This document shows, piece by piece, positions 11,928 to 23,378 of a DNA stretch of 64,000 nucleotides (within the stretch, counting starts at the first letter, position 1; every line of letters starts with the position of its first letter). This DNA is from Eleusine coracana subsp. coracana (lineage: Eukaryota; Streptophyta; Magnoliopsida; Poales; Poaceae). Where the stretch lies: positions 9,001,501-9,065,500 of the forward strand of contig CM064427.1 of the NCBI GenBank assembly GCA_032690845.1. Direction: 5' to 3'. The notes beneath the pieces are model-generated. The model searched no databases. It had not been told where the DNA came from and saw only the letters and a program-made list of their open reading frames with translations. The position numbers and the translations under genes are program-made.

Positions 11928-14900
11928 ATGCGGCTTCTGAAGAATTCTGGCTCCCCCTCCACGCCGTCGTCGGGCCCCAGCCGCGGCGCATTGTCGGTTG
12001 TCACCGCCAATTTACGCAGAGGGTTTTCCGCGTCCGCCTCCACGGCCGTCAACGTCTCCGAGAAACCGAGTGTACGCCCTTCCCCTCACCTCCCGGCGCT
12101 CACTGCTAGGTACAATTTCACCCCCTCTTTTCGTTTCTCTGGCTGATTTGGCAATGCGCGCGTGCTGGCATTTGGGGTGGTCCAGGTCACGCTGGACGAG
12201 TGGTGGCTGGCGAGGGTGAAGGGGCACGAGTGGAAGATCGCCGTCGCTGGGTTCTTTGAAAGGTAAGCATTTTCTTGAAATGGAACTTGGTGGCTGCTGG
12301 CTGAAGCCGTAGTTTTTTTCATCGCCTGTGGATTAGTGCGAATAGATTCTTTCTTTGTTTTTTTTGGGACTTCTATCGGTTGAAAAATCTTGTCTTGCAG
12401 GGATCTAATGCAAATCATACACTTATAAAATGATGTCATGTACGCAGGATAGAACAATGTCTGTAATGTGAAATTGATTCCATGTGTCGTGTTTATGCTG
12501 TTTGATAGTGCTTTGTATTCTTAAAGATCTGGAGGTGTGTGATTAACACGTCCTGTGGCATTGGCTTTTCTGATCTTGTCTGTTTTTTTTCTTTGGAACG
12601 CTGGTCTTTGATTATCTGATATAAGTTGTTGGTTGCCCACTTCTGGAAGGAACAATGCCACCTGGGAATTCATTGCTGTACCAATTTCGAAGCGCTATGC
12701 GCCTTGTACTCTTGAAACTGAAGATGGGCTTCTGGTGTTCATTTATGGTTTTTTCAACACTGGACGTTCGCTTCACAATGGATATTCGAGCGAGGTACGC
12801 ACATCTTATTCCATGTTCCTTTTTTTTGTGAAACCTTATTCCATGTTCCTTGATTTGTACCCTTGTTGAACATTCATTTGCCCAATATCTCTAAAAACTT
12901 TACCAGAAACAAGTTGCTGTCAATCTTGATGAGCTCACCAGCAATGTTTTAAATCTCCGGTTATGACTCTTAGCGACTGGCCTCTCCAGCAGCTAAGGGC
13001 AGCTATAGCCGGCTATAGCTGCAGCTAAGCTATTTAGCGTTTTACAAAAAAACATATGACAGATTATGACAAATTGAGCACATAAGAATAACGACAGTAG
13101 CTCAAAAGCAGCGAGGACTATAAAAATAACTACAAAGTTCACCATTCATTCACGATAGTTCAGGTATTTAACAAACTAACAATAATTGATTGGGACATGA
13201 TGGCAAATTTTGGTAGTCTTTCTCCCACTAACCACAAGCTCTGTTCCTCCTACGAAAACAGACGTTAGTCCTTCGCACTACCTCGGTCACTAGTTAAACT
13301 AGAGTTGACTTTGGGCCTATGCAAATTGTTTTCACAGCCCACGCCTAATATGGCCTGATAGCGGCAGTAGCCAAGGGGGCTAGAGCGGGGACTAACTGTA
13401 CAAAAGTAGAAGGCTGGAAAATTGGATTTATTTTTCTGGAGGCATCTTATTGGCTTGCAGAGCAGCTTCTTCTAGGAACCCTTGCTTACAGTTTTCAAAA
13501 GATGGCCTGTTTGTGTTGAAGATATGGATATTCGTTTGCTTCCATATGAGCCAGGTGCCAAGGATGAAGAATTCCATAAAGAATGGATGATGGTATTGTT
13601 GCTTACCATGGTGCATTATTGTGCCTCCAACATTGGTGGCTGAAAGGGTAGGAAAAGAACAGGAGGAAGGTCGCTTCCTCTCTGTTCTCGGAGCATATAA
13701 CACAATTGTAGTTATTGCCCTCAAGCTTGCACTTTTCCATTGTAATATGTTCCTAGTGTTCAGCTTGTCCATTAACAACAACCAGGAGAAGACTGGAATT
13801 TTATTGCAGCATTTAGATATCCCATATCCATATGTATGGTTTGGGTGGCTGCATGTTTCTGTAGGGAAAGCAGTAGAACTTTGATGTTATGTATTTTCCA
13901 TTTGCCAGTTGTACTGCCAAGTTTCCTTGTCCTGCTGTGTGACTTGTTCAATGTTGTTAGTCAGCAGCTACAAATGGTCTTGTTTTTTGCATATGAGTAT
14001 AGTCTTGAAAACTGATGTTATAGTAGGTTGTCATTCCACTTATCTGACCAGAATAGAACTGTGCTCCCATCTCGTACTGAACAACTGGCTATGCGTCTAT
14101 GCATCTCACAAGGTTTCACAGTGTATCTCCACCAAAACTGCCATTTATCCTTGGAGGCATGTGAGACCACTCCATCAGAGTAATGTGCGTTCCAGACTAA
14201 TTTGACGCACGGAACATCTTTCTTGTAGAATGTTTCTAGGTGTTTCAATCTAAGGGATGTATTTTGACTTCCTTTTTGGGAACTAGAGAGAGCAACTTTT
14301 CATTTTCTCCCTTATTTGTAATTTTTGTTCAAATTCTTGTAAAACCTGGATTAACAAATCATGCTTTTAAGTCTAAACATATTGCTTTTATGAGAAATTA
14401 AATTGGAAATCATGATTGCAGGTCTGTGAAAAGTTCTCGACTGGGTTCCCACACTGGTGGGAAGAGTGGAATATGCGTTATCCTAAGGTGATGAGCTTTC
14501 AAACAGGATCTGAACCCAGCTCTTCTACAACTAGCAACAGACATGAGGATAGTAATGTACTATTAGCTTGTATGGTGGAGTGTACCAATGACGAGACTCC
14601 TGTGGCTTTATTGCATGTCAAGGCAGTTTCAGATGAAGCTACAGATAAGCAATCTTCAGAGAAAGTGAGTTTTCACTGTTACATCCTATGCCCCCACAAG
14701 CGTCCACTTTGTTTCAACTTAATTTTGCTTGTAGGTAAAAATTCTGGTACACAATAAGTTTGTTTATATGCCTTTCCAGTTATTTATAGATATATAGCTG
14801 TGATAAATATTACAGTAATCCCAACCCAATGCTACATCTTAAACTGAACTTTATAACGTGAAGGATCATCTTTATTGAACCACTTTAAACATTTCGGACC

Positions 14901-16164
14901 TATAACTATAATAGCCTTAACTGTCCTTGAGAATCTCTTGCATTCAGTGTGACGAGCCCGTTCTTATGTTTCTTGATTAAGCATTCGCAAACAACACATA
15001 CTTTATTATACTACATTCGTAGGCATGTCGGCTATAGCAATTTTTTGTTGAGATCTTTATTCAATTATCTGGCTCCAGATTTTGTTCACTTTAGGTCGTC
15101 ATCTTTGTATAGGAACTTAAAAATCTTCTTGAAGTACGAAATTATGAGGCACCATGCTGTGTTTTACGTTGACATGACGTTCACATTTCAGCATGTAGTA
15201 TTGGTTGCGTTACTCATTATTCACATGCATATGTAATGGAGGTATTGCTTTGTGCTAGGGAAAGAAGCCTGTAGGCCCATCAAGGAAGCAAAGATCAGCC
15301 CCTAGAAAGTTGCAGCATGCTTCTAGATCGCCAAATATCAACAGGCTAATTTCAAATGTAAGTAAAAACTTTGTAGGTTGTTTGTTTTCAAAAGCTTCAA
15401 AACATCCACTCGATGCAAGCATTATTGTGTAAGTTTTTGCACTTATGATGCTGACAAATGAGATGTATAGTTGGTATCAAAGATATTGGAAATTGTGTTG
15501 TGTATGTTTGAATTACTGATTTGTGATGTTTCGTTGAAGCACTTTCAAGAATGTTTTATTGTACCTTTCAAGAAAAAAAATAACTGTAATCACATATGCT
15601 GGAACCAATTATATGTATTAGACGGCCTTTATTTAAGCATTATGAGATTTTTCAGGTCAACTTAGTTCTGGCATTGAATTCAGGATGTTATATTTTGAAC
15701 TAAATCAAATTAGTTTTAGCATTGCACTTAGAAAATAAAAACTTACTATAAAATCTCTTTTCCATGTCTAGATGTTATATCTTGAACTAAATCAAATTAG
15801 TTTTGTCATTGCACCTAGAGAATAAAACTTTTCACATTTGCAGTGGCAACAATGCGCAGTTTGCTAAATTCTTTCCAAGTTTAGCATAATCTTGCTGCTG
15901 TGGTGTCTTTCCTCTATATGCGGTGTTCTCAATGACTTGAAGATATTCTTTAATCCTGTCTGTGTGTAGGCATTGACATGAATTAATAAATTATATATCT
16001 TTGCAGCTGCAAATATAAAATCTGATGATTCACTGACATCTAATAGAGGCCATAAGTGGTGTGCAACATGTCTTGTTGAAGTGTATAGCAACCTTTAGCA
16101 CTAGTTAGAAGGTGACTGCCCTATGATATACTTTTGCAACTCTAGAAGGACATGGATGCGCCCT

Positions 16165-16206
<42 letters not shown>

Positions 16207-18294
16207 CAGCAAGAGACAGTTTTGTTATTGTGATTTTATTTTCAAATGAGACAATCTGAGTAGGCAAGTTATAGTTGGGATGCCGATGGATGAGATGTAT
16301 AGGTGATCAACAGAGTTGAAATTGTTTCATATGTGTGAATTACTGATCTTGCGATGTTTATGTGAAGCTCAAACTTTCTATCATAAAATACTAAAATGTT
16401 TTATTCTACCTTTCGAGAAAACTTTTATTGTAATCATACATGGTAGAACCAACTGTGTGTTTAACAACCTTTATCTTAGCATTATGAGATTTAATATTTA
16501 CTTGTGTACTTATTGCAATGTTCCTACATCATTATAGGGCAATCTGTCTCCACTTACTCGTGAGTTGTCCAAGTCCTTCTCAACGTCTACTCCTGAATCT
16601 CTCAAGCTTAAGAAAACGGGATCAGGTATTTTTGTAGGTTTATATTGTACTGCTTCAAGTGATATATTCAGTGCAACTAAAGAAACATAAATTCCATTTT
16701 CAGGTCGTGTTGTAGTACCTGCACTGGATATTGCACTAGGCCACGATATTGCCTACGCCCGTGTGAGTATACATTCTCTTTTCTATGTTATATCTTAAAC
16801 TACATCAAAATTAGTTTTGTCATTGCAGTTATAAACTGAACGGTTTCACATTTGCCATGCAATGGTTTGAAATTTGGTAAATCCGTAAATGTTATCCAAG
16901 TTGAGCATAATCTTGGTATCCAGTATGTGATGCTGGCAGTCATATGAATATAAGATAAATTTCTTCAAATATAAATGTTGGAGAGAATAATTCCCCTTGT
17001 ATCACTTCAAACCCTAGAAAGGTGGATATATAGTTACTGTACATAGGCCTCTAGATGGGCCAAATATATGGGCCAGACATATACACTAACACCCCTCGCG
17101 GTCGGAACTATCGGCGTAACGGAGTTCAAGACTGAACAAGAAAGAAATACACACAAAGCCTACACTTTCTCCCCCCTCTCCCAGTTACAACTAGCCACTG
17201 ACGACGTTGAGACTGGATCGAAACTTCGAGAACGTCGAGGAGGAGAGACCCTTGGTGAAGATGTCGGTGAACTGGGAGGTGGTCGGGACATGGAGCACTC
17301 GAACATGACCGATGGCGACCCGATCACGAACGAAGTGAAGGTCGATCTCTACATGTTTCGTCCGCTGATGCTGAATCGGGTTGGTGGAGAGGTACACGGC
17401 GCTGACGTTGTCGCAGTAGACGAGCGTGCTCCTGGTGAGTAGGCTGTGAAGCTCCGGCAAGAGCTGCCGTAGCCAGGACGCCTCAGCCACGTTGTTGGCA
17501 ACCGCCCGGTACTCCGTCTCGGCATTGGAGCGGGAGACCACCGGTTGTCGCTTGGACGACCAGGAGACCAGGTTGCCGCCGAGGAAGACGACGTAGCTAG
17601 AAGTTGACCGACGAGTGTCAGGACACCCGACCCAGTCAGCGTCGGTGTAGATGACGAGCTCGGTGGAGGGAACTCAGTGAAGAACTAGGCCGTAGTCAAC
17701 AGTGCCCCGAATATAGCGCAGCAGACGATTCACTATCATGTATCAAAGCCTTCAAGTAAAACCATGAGAAGTGATGTGCCGCATATCTAGTATAAGTATA
17801 TAGCGAACTTTAGCGCTAGGTAATAAAGCTGTTTGCCCTAAGATAGAGTTTACAAAGATATTTTATTATCCAAAGATAATTGTTATTATGGTTTTATTTT
17901 TCAACTGAGACAATCTAAGTAGGCAAGCTTACATGGGTATTCAATCATTAGAACACAAAACTCAGCATCCAACTTGTATTCTCTGTTTGCGCTATGCATT
18001 TCCTTTTTCTTTCTTGATGTTTATCCCTTGATTAGTGTCTCATCAAATGCCGTTTATTGTTTTGTAGGATGGTTCAATTTCTGCCATCATTGGTCTAGAT
18101 TCACCATCACCGCTCAAAGGTCTGTTTAGACTACTCGTTCAATTATACAATCCTTGGAACTACGAATATTCTTTAGAATTATTGAAATATACTCGTGTGA
18201 TTCCTTCCAGAGTTCTGTCATGTAACATATATGTCCTTTTTTAGCAGGGAGCACGTCGAAGTACTATGAAAGGAAGAGGAAAAGGACTAATTGA
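11928..18294 (+). CDS. SANTA-domain kinetochore protein, KNL2/M18BP1-like
   Basis: Nine exons: 11928-12071 (3' end uncertain), 12186-12262, 12650-12794, 14422-14664, 15259-15357, 16538-16625, 16704-16762, 18068-18119, 18248-18294, giving about 317 residues. All internal phases agree. Residues about 49-138 form a SANTA domain: VTLDEWWLARVKG, WKIAVAGFFER, APCTLETEDGLLVFIYGFFN, then FPHWWEEW. KNL2 proteins help load the centromeric histone CENH3 in the nucleus. The C-terminus has a basic segment (GPSRKQRSAPRKLQ) and GSGRVVVPALDIALGHDIAY, which resembles the CENP-C-like motif of KNL2 but lacks its aromatic/Trp end; the protein stops at KYYERKRKRTN. The first intron is a problem: the best donor (AG|GTACAA at 12110) breaks the frame, while a weaker GTACGC donor at 12072 keeps it. 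Grasses carry more than one KNL2 copy; I cannot say which this is. Confidence 0.8.
12944..13400. repeat. Probable MITE remnant in intron 3
   Basis: Starts GCAATGTTTTAAATCTCCGG and carries palindromic TATAGCCGGCTATAGC-type motifs near 13010-13025, a composition seen in grass hAT-type MITEs. The right end was not located. Confidence 0.35.
16169..16202. repeat. (AT)n microsatellite
   Basis: Seventeen AT units within intron 5 of the SANTA-domain gene. Confidence 0.95.
17020..17733 (-). pseudogene. Ty1/copia fragment: RNase H end of pol plus LTR start, inside intron 7
   Basis: Reading leftward from 17733: VNRLLRYIRGTVDYGLVLH, a stop (17674-17676), then ELVIYTDADWVGCPDTRRST, SSYVVFLGGNLVSWSSKRQ, SRSNAETEYRAVANNVAEAS, SWLRQLLPELH and, at the end, IFTKGLSSSTFSKFRSSLNV. 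This is the terminal reverse transcriptase/RNase H region of plant copia elements. After a purine-rich stretch, a TGTTAGTGTATATG LTR start reads leftward from about 17091. Only the 3' part is present and it carries a stop, so it is dead. It is antisense to the host gene, inside a 1.3-kb intron. Confidence 0.88.
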
Positions 18295-18770
18295 GTATGT
18301 GCTCCTCGGCCTCAAGGTTGAAAACGGGGTAGGCCAAAGTGTCTTTTTGTTGCTCCATCAAGCTGTTGCTACTGAAAATTAGATCGCATTGACTGAAAAA
18401 AAGAGTTCAAAAAGATTTTAGGGGTGGCGTTCAAGGGATCAGAACCGTTTTCAAGCAACTCCTGGTCGATCTATCGCGTCGCAATCAGTAACCTCCTGTA
18501 CCGCGGCTCCTACAGGAGTGATAACGCTTAGTGATGAAAGGAAAAGTAGTACTTATCGGTTTATCGATGCTTGTTTTTGTATTTTATCGATCGTAACACG
18601 CGAAAATAATATTCTGAAGAAGTGGAAGTAAAAATACTAGTAATTCATGAAAGTGGTAATAAAAATAATTTTGAATTTTTTTACTATTTTTATAAATTTT
18701 TATTTTAACGTGGAAATTATCGTAGAGTAATGTAGGTAATTATCATATTCAACATTTTGATTATAGAAAA
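18295..18770. other. 3' flank of the SANTA-domain gene, no gene seen
   Basis: Includes the probable 3' UTR, then AT-rich DNA. No other feature is supported. Confidence 0.5.
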
Positions 18771-18980
18771 TCTCTATAATTTATTAATTGAGGTGTGGTT
18801 GTTTACTTCGTGTTTATAAAGTTAAAGATTGAATCCAAGTCGATTTTATATCTTTCATATTAAGCACTGACTTTCAAAAATCAGAACTCCCGCGTTCGGA
18901 GTCTAAATGAAACAAACTCGGACTTTGTCTCGTAGCACTCAATAAGTTCTACAACATTTGTATAGATTTGTGCCGTCGTC
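18771..18980 (+). mobile_element. 5' fragment of a Helitron
   Basis: Begins TCTCTATAATTTATTAATTG after an A and continues with GTTAAAGATTGAATCCAAGT and TATCTTTCATATTAAGCA. It matches, on the opposite strand, the 5' part of the element at 26287-27227 for about 200 bp. No 3' hairpin was found, so the copy is truncated or its 3' end is unrecognised. Confidence 0.55.
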
Positions 18981-19213
18981 GAGACGCAAGCATGACACCT
19001 CCAATTTCTTTGTTTTCTCAGTGCCATACTTTACGATTCATGTTTTCGATTGTTCATATCGATTCCCGATCAATACTGTCCGTTTTAGTTATAATATTAT
19101 CATTTTTGACAATTGAAATATCTATTCGTTTCTGTCGATACCGTTATCAGTTTCGCTTCTGGAAAAAAATATGAAAGCAAAAATAATTGAATCTTCTTCA
19201 GATCGTTTCCCAC

Positions 19214-19619
19214 CAGGGTTGAAATAACTGGGGTTAACCGGTCGGTTAACCCGGTTAACGGAAAACCGGTCTGGGCCGGTTACCCCGATCGGCCGGTTAA
19301 CCCCTGGTTATAGTTCAAAAATTTTCAAAATTAAAAAAATTCGAATTAATCAAAACCGATGTAACCGGTCAGTTAACCGGAATAACCGATCGGTTAACCG
19401 GTGAAACCGCTCAAAAATTAATATTTTTAAATTTAAAAATATATATTTAAAATATATCACTAAAACCGATTAAACCGGTCGGTTAACCGGAATAACTGTT
19501 CGGTTAACCAATGTAACCGGCTGCCAATCTTACGCCAACTAAAACGAGTTTTGTCCGGTTAAGCGGGGAATCGGGCTCCCGGTTATGTTAACTTTCTTTT
19601 GTGACCGCTTTCATCCCTA
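19214..19619. mobile_element. CCGGTT-rich hAT-like element
   Basis: Left end CAGGGTTGAAATAACTGG; right end, read inward, TAGGGATGAAAGCGGTC. These are typical degenerate hAT-MITE termini. The interior is dominated by GGTTAACCGG/CCGGTTAACC repeats. No exact 8-bp duplication was found (left flank TTTCCCAC; a similar TTCCAC lies eight bases after the right end). It lies about 390 bp upstream of the first RING gene. Confidence 0.6.
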
Positions 19620-20005
19620 ATAACGCTTCCACCTCTGTCCTCTTTGAAATTTGACGAGTCAAAACGTGCGGATAAATGGTGAATTGCGCTTGTTATGGCG
19701 ATTCTGCACATTCTATGCCGAAAATCACGCATAAAGGCAGTGTGCTAAAGCTTCCAAATGCTCCGGCTCGAAGAATCCGAGTCTACTACGTCTCCTATTG
19801 GAGATCGTATAGCATCGTTGTCGGTTATCTGACCGATATGGAGTCCTGGTCGTGTAGAGACAACTGATTAAAGCCCTACATGCGTACTGCATCTCAAGCC
19901 GATTTATGTTCCTCTTGCAAGCAGGAAACTAAGCTAGATTTGACACATCCGCCGGTACCCGCATACGTACGTTAGCGCGCGGCCGGTGGCACGGACGAGA
20001 CGGTG

Positions 20006-20524
20006 ATGTCCGGGTATGGTGAGCTTGCGGGTTGGCTAATATTCGCCGTCGGAATGCTGGTCTACCTAGCCCTATGCTGCAAATGCACCAAGAGCGAGGA
20101 AGTAGTTGAACGGGAGAGGGCCGCGGTGGCGTTGGCGGCGCATGAAGCACTGGCGTCCCGCCGAGCAGCAGCGCTTCTGTCCGTGGAGCAGGCGGCACGG
20201 CCACCCCTACAGGTGGAGCTGCCGTACTTCCCGTACGCTGGCCGGCGTGGCGGCAGCGCGCCGGAGTGCGCCATCTGCCTAGAGCCGCTCCGGCAGGGGC
20301 AGCTCTGCAGCGAGGTGCCGGTGTGCCGGCACGCGTTCCACAAGGATTGCTTGGGCCTGTGGGCTAAGAGCAAGGGTAGCTGCCCGCTGTGCAGAGCTAA
20401 GATCACCCTCCTAGGATCAGTCCGATCAGACGTATGTGGCGGTTGCCGTTGCCCACGACATGGTGTAGCAAAAGAATTGAAGGCCATACGTTGTTCTATG
20501 ATAATCCATGCAATGACCTTTTAA
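20006..20524 (+). CDS. ATL-like RING-H2 membrane protein, copy 1
   Basis: A single-exon gene of 172 residues starting MSGYGELAGW. An N-terminal hydrophobic segment (about residues 10-26, LIFAVGMLVYLALCC) probably anchors it in a membrane. After an Ala/Arg-rich linker comes LPYFPYAGR, then the RING-H2 finger from about residue 87: CAIC, fifteen residues, CRHAFHKDC, ten residues, CPLC. This is the C-x2-C-x15-C-x-H-x2-H-x2-C-x10-C-x2-C spacing of ATL-type E3 ubiquitin ligases, which pass ubiquitin from an E2 to targets. The GLD motif usual in ATLs is absent; LPYFPY occupies its place. After CRAKI the protein runs on for 38 residues. In a shifted frame there is a GAC-ATG-GTG-TAG end near 20457-20468 like the ends of the sister copies, so a frameshift probably created the longer tail. 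Confidence 0.82.
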   Translation: MSGYGELAGWLIFAVGMLVYLALCCKCTKSEEVVERERAAVALAAHEALASRRAAALLSVEQAARPPLQVELPYFPYAGRRGGSAPECAICLEPLRQGQLCSEVPVCRHAFHKDCLGLWAKSKGSCPLCRAKITLLGSVRSDVCGGCRCPRHGVAKELKAIRCSMIIHAMTF

Positions 20525-20639
20525 GTACAGAATGAAGCGTATAGCAGCCTACGCTGTCTCAAGAGATCGAAGAGTCGTGTCTTGTTCCAGGGGCGTTCGA
20601 CGTGTTCCTATACCATGATGATCATTGTTTTTTCCCTTC

Positions 20640-20880
20640 CTGGCCTGCTGACGACGACTACTACGAGGTGGAGGAGGAGCTCCGGTCCCCGGTGGTGCTG
20701 CCGTGCTTCCCGTACGCGCCTGCCAGGGATGTGCATGCGCCATCTGCCTCTCAACGAGCTTTGGCACGGGCAGCTGAGCAGCGAGGTGCCGGTATCCGCG
20801 TGTGGGCGAGGAAAACGAAAGCTGCCTCCTCTGTCCAGCGACAGGATCATGCCGGCGACGCCGCAGCTGCCAACGGATAG
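20640..20880 (+). pseudogene. Deleted RING-H2 copy
   Basis: Similar in nucleotides to the RING family: LPCFPYAPA (about 20697-20724), then in another frame CAICL (20739-20753), a broken linker with a TGA, and finally GEENESCLLC. The block that would supply the third Cys, both His and the fourth Cys is missing between GAGGTGCCGGT (about 20784-20794) and TGTGGGCGAGG (about 20800). Frames do not join. It lies 0.1 kb after copy 1, in the same orientation, and looks like a tandem duplicate that decayed. Confidence 0.75.
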
Positions 20881-21540
20881 GCTCAATGATATGATATATA
20901 CTAGCATACTGCAGCCAGCTAGATCGTTTCGATTGATATAAGTTTTTGAATGTGTTAATTATGATTCAATGCAATACAAACGACCCATCATTTGCAACAA
21001 GAGCATATTATCCGTGATAGCCACTGACATCATGTCCAGCATATTATGTTGGCCTCATAGAAACAACATGTTCGATATATTGTTTCAAATGATGTGTGCT
21101 TCGTCATTAATTACTAATAAAGTGTCCGTTGCTACGAACTTTTAATAAAATGGAACAAACTATATACATCATTATTTTTAATAGATAGATTATGAAATAT
21201 ATTATTATTATATTATAAATAAATATGGGCAATATAAAAATTAACTTGATTTCTAAGCTATCGACATCCTCTGCTTTAAGCTTAACATAAATGAGGGACA
21301 TAGTTGGTTGATATCTTCTTTACACCACTCCATCACAACCCGTTTTATTTCACTATATTCTTAATAAATGAGCAACCACTCACATGATTTTATGACAAAT
21401 CAGAACATGAAAATACTTCGCGTATATAACAATTGTACAACTTTGCATGCTCCCACAAAGTCTTGAGCAGCAAGCAAATTGTTTAAAAGAGTCCTTGCTA
21501 CATTATTAATAATTGAACTAATGATGAGTACATCACTCCT
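20881..21540. other. AT-rich intergenic DNA
   Basis: No gene is supported. Two ordinary AT-rich stretches lie near 21170-21240. Confidence 0.5.
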
Positions 21541-22440
21541 ATGGATGCACATAACAATCCTCTAATTCATGGCTTGCAAGGTCCAATAACTAGAGCTCGT
21601 GCAAAACAACTTAATTTAGAGGTGAGCTCGTTCCAAAGTTCTTCTTTATATGTTATTTTTAAAAATAGTTTGCTACCTAATGATTATATTATGATTAGGA
21701 ACCAAGGAGATAACCAGGAGATGGTGGAGAAGGACTTAGGGACGTGGAGCACTAGCAAAGACGTGTAAGCTAAGGTGGAGATCCAATTCAAACCGACTTC
21801 GAGTCTATTTTAGGGGTCAAGACCAGTCCACACTAAAATGAACGTCCATGACACATAATGACTCGCTTTTAGATGTTCTAGATATGCGCGGAAAGATAAG
21901 GAGAATAACTTTCTAATGCCACTAGTCTCATATCAGAATTCGTTCGGAGTCAACAGGAATCGTCAAAACAAGAGAGGGTCCAGAATCTGTCCTAGTGCTG
22001 TGTTGCCTGTTTATGGCCTTTGGGCATTATACCCAGTTGAGTCCAATTAGGGGCGCATCCAGAGGGTCTTGCATGACTCTAAGGTCTTCATTAACAACCG
22101 CCATCACTCTATTAGGGTTTGAGTTTTTCTTAGATTAATTATGTCAAGAACAGTTCGTCATTTTCATCAGTTTGTGAGACCCTAACTTCGTGAGATTCAT
22201 AATACATCTGTAATTATGTTGCATTCTTCTTTGTTCTTGCTTGTGTTTTTGATTCATAGATAGGGATTATCCTTCTTGTCGAGGTCAACTGTGCATCGCC
22301 GGTTGATAACTAGAGGAGACGTCATGCCGTGATTGCGGGGTTTAGAACATGTTGTTGTGAAGCCGGATTGATTTGTGTGTTGCCTCTGACCAAATCAACT
22401 TACCAGAACCTTTTGAAACATCGGAAACCCTTATCCACTT
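21541..22440 (+). mobile_element. Ty3/gypsy remnant: tail of the polyprotein and LTR-like sequence
   Basis: The frame at 21541-21768 contains GLQGPITRARAKQLNLEVSS and later LLPNDYIMIRNQGD, a sequence commonly found at the end of grass gypsy polyproteins. It is followed by sequence resembling the LTRs of those elements: GTCAAGACCAGTCCACACTA, then TTAGGGTTTGAGTTTTTC, and CTTGTCGAGGTCAACTGTGC near 22277. Element borders were not resolved. Confidence 0.6.
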
Positions 22441-23364
22441 CAGCTAAGATCGCCAAGCGCATTTGCAATACCTTGTTGTAGCTAATCCATGCAAACTAAA
22501 GACAAATAAGTTGCTATTGTGCTGCAAGTATAAGTTGGTACTACAACCATTGTGTTAATTGCTAGGGTTACAGATAGAAAAGGTAGGGGATGAAAAGGGT
22601 TTTGGCTCATGAACATAAGCTTAGGTGTCATGCTAGAAAATGAAAAACCACATACCATAGGATTTGTTTGTGGTGGAACATGAAAGTTCATGAACTCTTG
22701 TACCCTTTGTTCAAATTAGCAAGACTTGATTTTCGTTTTGGGCATCACCTTTGAGCTATTAGGTAAAAAAATTAGACAAACTATTATTAAAATGCGGAAA
22801 CCTAGATCAACAGTAAGAAAAAGTATATAGTTTGACATTTAAATGACCAAATTTGTTGCTCCCCTTGTCCGTATCTTTTCTAGTTGTTGGGCAATGAGTT
22901 CTTTGTTCACAAAGCTTGTAGTCGGAGCCAATGGCATTGATCTTCTCCACAAGAACATGAAAACAAGAATAGACATGATTAGCCTTTTCATTTGGAAGCA
23001 TCTTGAAGGAGTCAAAGCACATAGAATTTTTTCTTTTGCATTATGAGAACACTCATAAATGTTTTCAATTTGAATCTAAATGTTCTTAGCGGTTGCACTA
23101 GCATTCAAACTAGCAAACATATTCTTGGAGATGCATGAGAAAATGGCATTCTTGACTCAAGCGTTGTTTCTCACAAAGATGGGATCCGCCTCTTTGGTCA
23201 ATTGAGTTTCACCAATGGTCACCTGCACATGTGAATCAATGGATTATGCCAGGCTTGCATGCGAGCCTTGCAATAAGCATAGTCATCCCCATCGAAAATA
23301 TGCATGTTCTCCATCTCTGCTGGCATCCATTCTCTAAGTGGTGAAGCCTAATTATGAGTAACAA
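22441..23364 (-). pseudogene. Ty1/copia gag remnant
   Basis: Reading leftward from about 23312: MENMHIFDGDDYAYCKARMQ and AWHNPLIHMCR, then in shifted frames TIGETQLTKEADPIFVRNNA, KNAIFSCISKNMFASLNASA and IENIYECSHNAKEKILCAL. This is the start of the plant copia gag (the DGDDYAYWKARMEAYL-type motif). Several stops and frameshifts are present. A primer-binding site lies just upstream on the same strand. The part left of about 22800 is not recognisable. Confidence 0.75.
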
Positions 23365-23377
23365 GGCTCTAATACCA
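23365..23377 (-). other. Primer-binding site of the copia element (initiator tRNA-Met type)
   Basis: The minus strand reads TGGTATTAGAGCC, one mismatch from the usual TGGTATCAGAGCC complementary to the 3' end of plant initiator tRNA-Met. It separates the LTR to the right from the gag remnant to the left. Confidence 0.8.
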
Positions 23378-23378
23378 C

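Larger units (their letters stand above)
15455..18067. repeat. Intron-internal duplications in the SANTA-domain gene
   Basis: A block at 15455-15660 (ATGAGATGTATAG ... TGAATTACTGAT ... GTTTTATT.TACCTTTC.AGAAAA ... GCATTATGAGATTT) recurs at 16288-16490. A second motif, TTATATCTTGAACTAAATCA followed by AATTAGTTTTGTCATTGCA, occurs near 15687, 15776 and 16787. The block around 16065-16120 (GTGTATAGCAACCTTTAGCACTAG) recurs near 17797-17820. GAGACAATCTGAGTAGGCAAG at 16248 recurs near 17906. The spacing suggests two to three diverged copies of a roughly 0.8-kb unit; exons 6 and 7 sit in the middle copy. Confidence 0.65.
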
